64,000 nucleotides of DNA, from contig CM034303.1 in the NCBI GenBank assembly GCA_019925795.1, positions 5,022,001 through 5,086,000 on the forward strand, in the 5' to 3' direction. Shown here piece after piece: positions 59,011 to 64,000 of the stretch. How positions within the stretch are numbered: position 1 is the stretch's first letter; each line of letters opens with the position of its first letter. The notes below the pieces were generated by a model that saw only the letters and a list, made by a program, of their open reading frames with translations, was not told the origin of the DNA and did no database searches. A program made the translations under genes and the position numbers. The DNA is from Dendrobium chrysotoxum (Eukaryota > Streptophyta > Magnoliopsida > Asparagales > Orchidaceae).

Positions 59011-60110
59011 AACGGTTATACATATCTCACATTCACATGCTTCTTGAAATTAAATTATTACTTGATTGGATCTTACATCTTTACAGATCAACTGATATAA
59101 TAGGTTGCTGCAAGCAACAAGATTCATATTAATGAATAATGCGTTAAGATTAAAATGATCCTATGCTCAGAGGAATCCAAAGTACACCTTACTAAAAAGG
59201 ATCCTATACTTTGAATAGACCTAATTCATAAAATATTACAAATCAAATACTAAGCTGGATGAATTTAATGCAATATGAACTAATAATTACATGAATTTTT
59301 AATATATCAATTTACCTTAAGAAAACATAATATTTTTGGTTATAAAAAAGTGATAGTAAACTATTCTAAAAATTTTAAGTCTACCTAAAAAAATTTATGC
59401 ATAAACAATACTAAGCTATTATAAAAATATGATACTAAGCTCTTATATAATTTGGTTAAAATCTTATTATAAATATTTTAAGTAAATAAAAAAATGATCT
59501 TATTAAAAATTAATAAGATATAAACATACAATCTGCTCATTTTCAAATTAAAATTCAACAATACTAATTCGCCTAATTTTCATCTACAGTACGCTCCTTT
59601 GTAAAAAAATTTCTAAAAAATAGTGACTTTGCAAAGTCTGTAATGAATTGATAGGCAAATGAGATTTCAATATAAAAATCATATATGTAAATTTTGACAA
59701 AAACAAAAATTTGAAAGTATATATAATATTTTTTAATTGTTAGAAATTTTTCTCTTTTTTAAGATGGTATATTAAAATTATATAATTGTTGAATTTTAGG
59801 TTACTATTCTGATAAAAAATTTAGGATAATTAAAAAATATGAATTAAAATTTTATTAGGAAAGAATATTTGAGCAAAATATAATGATTTTGTTTGGGCAG
59901 CTTTTTTTTTTAGATTTTATTTTAAAGATTTTTACTCGGTCATAAATTTAAAAATATATTTTTTTATAATTAATTTTTAAAAATAAAATGTAAATAAATA
60001 AAAAATATCTTTTATAAATAAAAATATTTTTACTCGGTAACTACTTTTTCTTATCAGGATTGACCCTAAAACCAAATCCGCTACGCCTCTACAACTTCTC
60101 TGCCCGCAAA
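59011..60110. other. AT-rich intergenic sequence
   Basis: About 1.1 kb of A/T-rich DNA with homopolymer runs. I see no gene, terminal repeat or RNA in it. The last part becomes the promoter of the citrate synthase exon. Confidence 0.5.
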
Positions 60111-60253
60111 GCTATATAACTCATATAAGCTCCGTCTCTCTCTCACTCTCTCTCTCTCTCTCTCTCTCTCTGCTCTTTCAAAGCTCCTCCTACCTTGCCT
60201 AGTATTTGAGATTCGAGCTTAAGTTAGGGCTTTGATTGCTCCTTCAGCGCAGG
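60111..60253 (+). promoter_or_regulatory. Citrate synthase promoter end and 5' leader with (CT)n microsatellite
   Basis: A TATA box, TATATAA, lies at 60113-60119. A (CT)n run at 60133-60172 follows and would fall around the transcription start and early leader. CT-rich leaders are common in plant genes. The ATG at 60254 is the first in frame with the conserved protein. Confidence 0.55.
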
Positions 60254-60505
60254 ATGGAAGGGAGATTTTATCCGACAGCCATGGCGCGCGGACGGCTGGC
60301 CGTACTCACCTCCCACGTCATCGGCGCCGCAGCCGCCGACGGTGTCTTGGCGGTTCTGGAGGCATCCCCGGTCTCTGCGCAGGAGATCGCGCGGCAGCCG
60401 GGAAATCTCGCCGGTAGGCTGGTAGTGACCGATTCGAGGACGGGGAAGCAGTACGACCTCGATATTTCGGAGGAAGGGACTGTTAAAGCTGTTGATTTAA
60501 AAAAG
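60254..60505 (+). CDS. CSY: Citrate synthase, peroxisomal: exon 1 only
   Basis: Exon 1 encodes 84 codons ending in phase 0 at AAG before a GT (60506). Residues 55-84 closely match the N-terminal segment of plant peroxisomal citrate synthase: G-R-L-V-V-T-D-S-R-T-G-K, then S-E-E-G-T-V-K-A-V-D-L-K-K, where the family continues I-V-T-G-K in the next exon. Residues 14-22 are R-L-A-V-L-T-S-H-V, the position of the PTS2 import signal (R-L-x5-H-L), with Val instead of Leu at the end. The enzyme condenses acetyl-CoA with oxaloacetate in peroxisomes, needed for export of carbon from fatty-acid beta-oxidation. No exon 2 is recognisable in the remaining 3.5 kb, so either intron 1 is long and transposon-filled or this is a truncated gene copy. 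Confidence 0.75.
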
Positions 60506-62766
60506 GTTTGGCGTGAATATAGTAAAAGGTGGAGAGTCTGTATTTCTAATTTTTTGTTGCTGTTCGAATATACTGCATCTCTTATGTGGATGGTTTTTAC
60601 CTAAGATATTGGCCTTTGCTTGATTAGGGTTACTTTCACCTCAGTATCAGTGAATATTACTCGTCTGATACTTTTCTGCTGTTTTGTTTGCTTAATAGAG
60701 GAAGACTTGATACATCAACGAAAATCACCTCGATCTAAAAACCTTCAAAATTCAATTTATAACCATCTGAACTTTGATCAGGGCAAACTTACAGTCAAAT
60801 TGAACATTTCATCAAGACTAACCGGATGACACCAAAATCGATCAGATCTGAGTCCGAATGGGTTCGAATCAAGGAACTGCAGCATACTTGGAAGCTTAAA
60901 AATATTAATTTCATAGCCAAACAATTTCCAAATATGACATATTCTATAGTCAAATCGAGCGGCTCGATGAGACGAATCCACTGAGCCCAAGATCATTTTA
61001 TTCTGACACCATTAAGGCACTTAAATGCTTAATGAAACTCTATGATCAAAGGAGTCAATTTGGACCATTGGATGGAGCACTCCTAATTTATCCTAGATTT
61101 TTTCCATATTTATAAAGTATACCACTCTCAAAAACCTATAAATAAGCCCTCATTCTTCACATGAAATGGGGGAAAAAGAGGAAAAAAGGATAAGAGAGAA
61201 CTAGTGAGAGCTTTCTTACATTTTCCAGCCATTGCCAACTACCAATAGTAAGAGTAGTCTTATCACAAGATGATGGAGCAGGAGATGATCACATTTATCC
61301 ACTTATTAACTCGAAGAGTGTGGGAGACAGCGGTAGCAAGATTAGGAATTGAAGAATCAACCATCAATTGAGATTGCACATGGTGAATGATTGATGGAGG
61401 TTTGAGGAAAATTTAGCAGCCACGAACTTTTTATTTTGTTGATGGTATACTTGTAAGTAATAAAATGTTGATATTGAAGTAACTCAACCTACTTACCTTG
61501 CATGGTATTATTGTAATCCTAGATGGTTTAAGCATTTTGGTGGAGAGAAAATAAGTCAGAATATATGTACACTCTTGTAATTTACTTTCTTGAAAACAAT
61601 TAAAATAAAGAAAACCTCATATTTTCTTGGCAGTCTCATCAAACATTATTGTGGAGGAAATTGAGGGGTCTAGACTATTCAACAATAAAATGAGAATGAC
61701 ATAATGCTTGCCATTTGGAGAAATTGATGTTAATATCATGACCTGTAGGAAACACAATAAGTGTGAGAGTTTGTCATGAGATTCAATTAAAAAAACAGAA
61801 GGTCCTTGACCATAAGATGTAATTGGTATCATTGAATTTGATAAATACCCTACTGGTGGAGGTAGATTTCATGTCATGTAGGTGAAGAGGCCTTGATGCT
61901 ATACAAGATAGAGATGAGGAGGAAGAAATAAAATTAAATCATTGAGTTGTTGGCATGAGAAAGAAGGAAGAGCATCGAGCAATAAGCGAAGTTAGCAAGC
62001 TAGATAGTGCAATGATTGCACATGCATAAGTGATAATAGCATTAACAAGGGCAATTAGGTGTGACTACGGATGTGACAATGCCAGGTGGCACACAAGCAA
62101 GCCGCAACAACATGTAAGAGCATATGCAAGTGTTAGAAAGTGGTAACATGTGCAGGCTAGTGATGATGGTAGTGTGGTTGAGCAATGAGAGGGAGCGACA
62201 ATGCGTATAAGAGTTCATGTGCAACCAAATGAGTGCATGATTGTGGCAATGGGCGTGTGGTGCGTGTGTGCGAGCATGAGCAAGTAGAGCATATGATAGG
62301 AGATGTAGCAGGATTAAGGACAAGATCAATTAGGTGGGTGACTAGGGCTTTCTTTTTCTTATCTTATTGAGAGGAAACAAAATTTTGTGCATCTTATTTA
62401 GTTGTAAGAGGGCCTATTAATAGCATACAAAAGGAGACAATAAGAAAATAAATATTTGAAATAATCTCCTCAATTATCAGGTTATCCTTTTAATATAAAC
62501 TTTTTCAATTATTAGAAATTCTGCCTAATAAATCAATACAACTAATTATGCTATCATTCATAAAGTTGTCCATTGTAAAAAATTGACTTGGGGCGGCATC
62601 TATTGCTTAAGCAGTACTTTTGGAGGATTTATAATTGAGAATAGATGTTAGTAAAGAGAAGAGAGAGAAGGAAGTGAGATAAATGAGAAATTAAGAAAAG
62701 TTTATTTCATCTTGATGAATCAAAAGTACCATTGTATTAAAAATTTTGAGCTGAATTCATAACTGA
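60506..62766 (+). other. Presumed citrate synthase intron 1 or downstream sequence, no gene seen
   Basis: No exon is recognised. Around 61080-61230 the pattern CCTATAAATAAG followed by a purine-rich stretch (AAATGGGGGAAAAAGAGG) resembles a promoter inside an LTR, but I found no paired terminal repeat. The part at 61840-62340 has GTG/GCA-rich words and no coding signal. Confidence 0.4.
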
Positions 62767-62908
62767 GGTCATGGGTGTAAACGAGTCAAGTCGAGTCGAG
62801 TCGAGTCGTGGCCTTATCGAGCTCCGCTCGTTGGTCAGAAAGTCGGCTAGAACTCGAGCTCGTCCCACTGTAAACGATTTTAAGTTGGCTTGAGAGTCTC
62901 GATGGGAT
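62767..62908. mobile_element. Terminal fragment of a hAT-like element with GAGTC repeats
   Basis: The sequence starts GGGTGTAAACGAGTCAAGTC and continues with repeated CGAGT words, a pattern familiar from plant hAT MITE ends. A matching inverted end (TTTACACC) was not found to the right. The LINE at 62926-63403 inserted just beyond it. Confidence 0.45.
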
Positions 62909-62925
62909 TTTTTATATATTTAAAT
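62909..62925. repeat. Left target-site duplication of the RTE fragment
   Basis: TTTTTATATATTTAAAT is repeated exactly at 63404-63420, on the other side of the LINE fragment. Confidence 0.9.
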
Positions 62926-63403
62926 ACAACAACAACATCAAGCCTTTATCCCACTACGTGGGGTCGGCTACATGAATCCTTTTTCTCCATTGTGTCCTAT
63001 TAAAAGTCAAATTCTCGTTTAAATCTAATAAAGAAAGATCATTTCTAATATTTTCTAACCAAGTCTTTTTAGGTCTACCTCTACCTTTCTTAACATAAGT
63101 CAAATCTAAGACCTCTACTTTCCTAACCGGGTCATCGGGAGGCCGCCGTTTTACGTGACCAAACCATCTAAGGCGACTCTCTCTAATCTTATCTTCCACT
63201 GGAGCTACTCCAACCTTTTCACGAATATGCTCATTTCGTATCCTATCTCTAAGGGTAAAGCCACTCATCCACCTGAGCATCCTCATCTCTGCAACACTTA
63301 ACTTAGAATTATGCTTCTCTTTTAATGGCCAACATTCAGCACCATAAAGCATTGCAGGTCTCACCACCATCTTATAGAATTTTCCCTTAAGTTTGAGGGG
63401 TAC
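62926..63403 (-). mobile_element. 5'-truncated RTE-type LINE insertion
   Basis: A 478-bp insertion lies on the minus strand. It encodes the C-terminal end of the RTE reverse transcriptase protein (63370-62954): L-Y-G-A-E-C-W-P, R-M-L-R-W-M-S-G, R-L-R-W-F-G-H-V-K-R-R and G-R-G-R-P-K-K-T-W motifs, then a stop. The 3' end has the usual RTE tail, AGCCGACCCCACGTAGTGGG followed by ATAAAGGCTTGATG and (TTG)n on the minus strand. An exact 17-bp target duplication (62909-62925, 63404-63420) proves a completed, 5'-truncated insertion by target-primed reverse transcription. The remaining open frame of 138 codons is intact but is only the tail of the protein. Confidence 0.92.
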
Positions 63404-63420
63404 TTTTTATATATTTAAAT
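63404..63420. repeat. Right target-site duplication of the RTE fragment
   Basis: The exact partner of 62909-62925. Confidence 0.9.
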
Positions 63421-63478
63421 ATTTATTATTAATTTTAAGCATTAAATATTAATTTTTTATATTATTAAATATTTTAAA

Positions 63479-64000
63479 CATTTTAAGAAAAGGAATGAGC
63501 ATCTCATTACTTATAAAAATGGATATAATACAACTCAGATTGATTATTTTCTTATAAGAAAATTAGATCGTTTAGATTGCAAAGATTGTAAAGTTATTCC
63601 GAGTGAAAACTTATGTACCCAACATCGTTTATTAGTTTTGGACTTGAAGATAATGGGGAAGAAAATAAAAAATAAAGTAAAACGATTTTCTAGGATTAGA
63701 TGGGGGCATTTAAAGAATATTAACAAAAATATTTTTGAGAGTAAGATTTTAGATCTTAAGATTTTGTCTGTGCATGAGGATGCTAATGTTATGTGGGAAA
63801 AAGTGGCTAGTTATATTAAGAATATTGCAAAAGATGTGCTTGGAGTTTCAAAGGGAAAAGCTCCTAATAGTAAAAATAGTTGGTGGTGGAATCCAAATGT
63901 GCAAGAAAAGATTAAAAATAAGAAGATTTGTTATAAAAATTGGTTTAATTGTAAAAATTCTGATAATTGGAAAATATATAAAGAGGCACGTAAGGAATCT
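63479..64000 (+). CDS. RTE-type LINE ORF, partial (runs off the right edge)
   Basis: A continuous 174-codon open frame without any stop extends from about 63479 to the window edge. It covers the end of the endonuclease domain (T-Q-I-D-Y-F-L-I, then C-K-V-I-P-S-E-N and T-Q-H-R-L-L-V-L-D-L) and the linker to the reverse transcriptase (M-W-E-K-V, then V-S-K-G-K and S-W-W-W-N-P-N-V-Q-E-K-I-K). These are landmarks of plant RTE elements. The start lies in AT-rich sequence and the endonuclease N-terminus is absent, so the copy is probably 5' truncated. It is in the opposite orientation to the other RTE fragment and is a separate copy. The absence of stops suggests it is young or that the rest lies to the right. 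Confidence 0.85.

Noticed and set aside
61080..61230. A solo LTR with a TATAAATA promoter
   Set aside because: The local pattern resembles an LTR promoter, but I found no TG...CA ends, target duplication or second copy.

Overview
The window is nuclear DNA of a flowering plant. It holds a spliced cytosolic HSP101 (ClpB1) gene with GT-AG introns, the first exon of a peroxisomal citrate synthase, and plant-type transposons (Ty3/gypsy, hAT, MULE with a plant mobile domain, RTE LINE). I cannot place the species from the sequence alone. About 70% of the window is nested LTR-retrotransposon DNA.

Layout. (1) 1-15029: the 5' part, on the minus strand, of a very large Ty3/gypsy element of Tat/Ogre type (copy E1). 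Its 3' end lies off the left edge and its 5' LTR is 8521-15029. (2) 15030-15606: a gag fragment of an older, plus-strand chromovirus-like gypsy element. (3) 15607-42308: a complete second copy of the giant element (E2, minus strand, about 26.7 kb). It has a 3' LTR (15607-21921), a 4.9 kb repeat-rich 3' non-coding region, a 2,983-codon gag-pro-RT-RNaseH-aRNaseH-integrase frame broken by point lesions, a PBS, and a 5' LTR (36132-42308). It is flanked by a 5-bp duplication (ACAGG/ATAGG) and splits the chromovirus between gag and protease. (4) 42309-45575: the rest of that chromovirus (protease, RT, RNase H, start of integrase), itself split by a 979-bp hAT-like element with a perfect 8-bp target duplication.

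(5) 46260-49956: the HSP101 gene, seven exons encoding 914 residues, apparently intact. (6) 50474-51020: a second hAT-type MITE. (7) 52427-54486: a decayed hAT transposase gene of the ZMYM/TTF type. (8) 54487-57320: a decayed MULE transposase followed by a plant-mobile-domain coding remnant. (9) 57819-58387: a tandem duplication. (10) 60254-60505: citrate synthase exon 1 with a PTS2-like signal. No exon 2 is recognisable before the right edge. (11) 62767-64000: a hAT-like terminal fragment, a 5'-truncated RTE LINE with a 17-bp target duplication (minus), and the open reading frame of a second RTE copy (plus) running off the right edge.

How it fits together: only HSP101 (protein disaggregation after heat stress) and possibly citrate synthase (glyoxylate cycle / peroxisomal beta-oxidation) look like host genes. 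The rest is a stratified record of insertions. The most unusual material is in the giant element: 6.2-6.5 kb LTRs whose TATA-like box sits only about 460 bp from the LTR start, dense W-box-like and HD-Zip-like motif clusters, a perfectly paired 16-bp hairpin kept in all three LTRs, a long Pro/Arg-rich Gag extension, and several tandem arrays in the 3' non-coding region.
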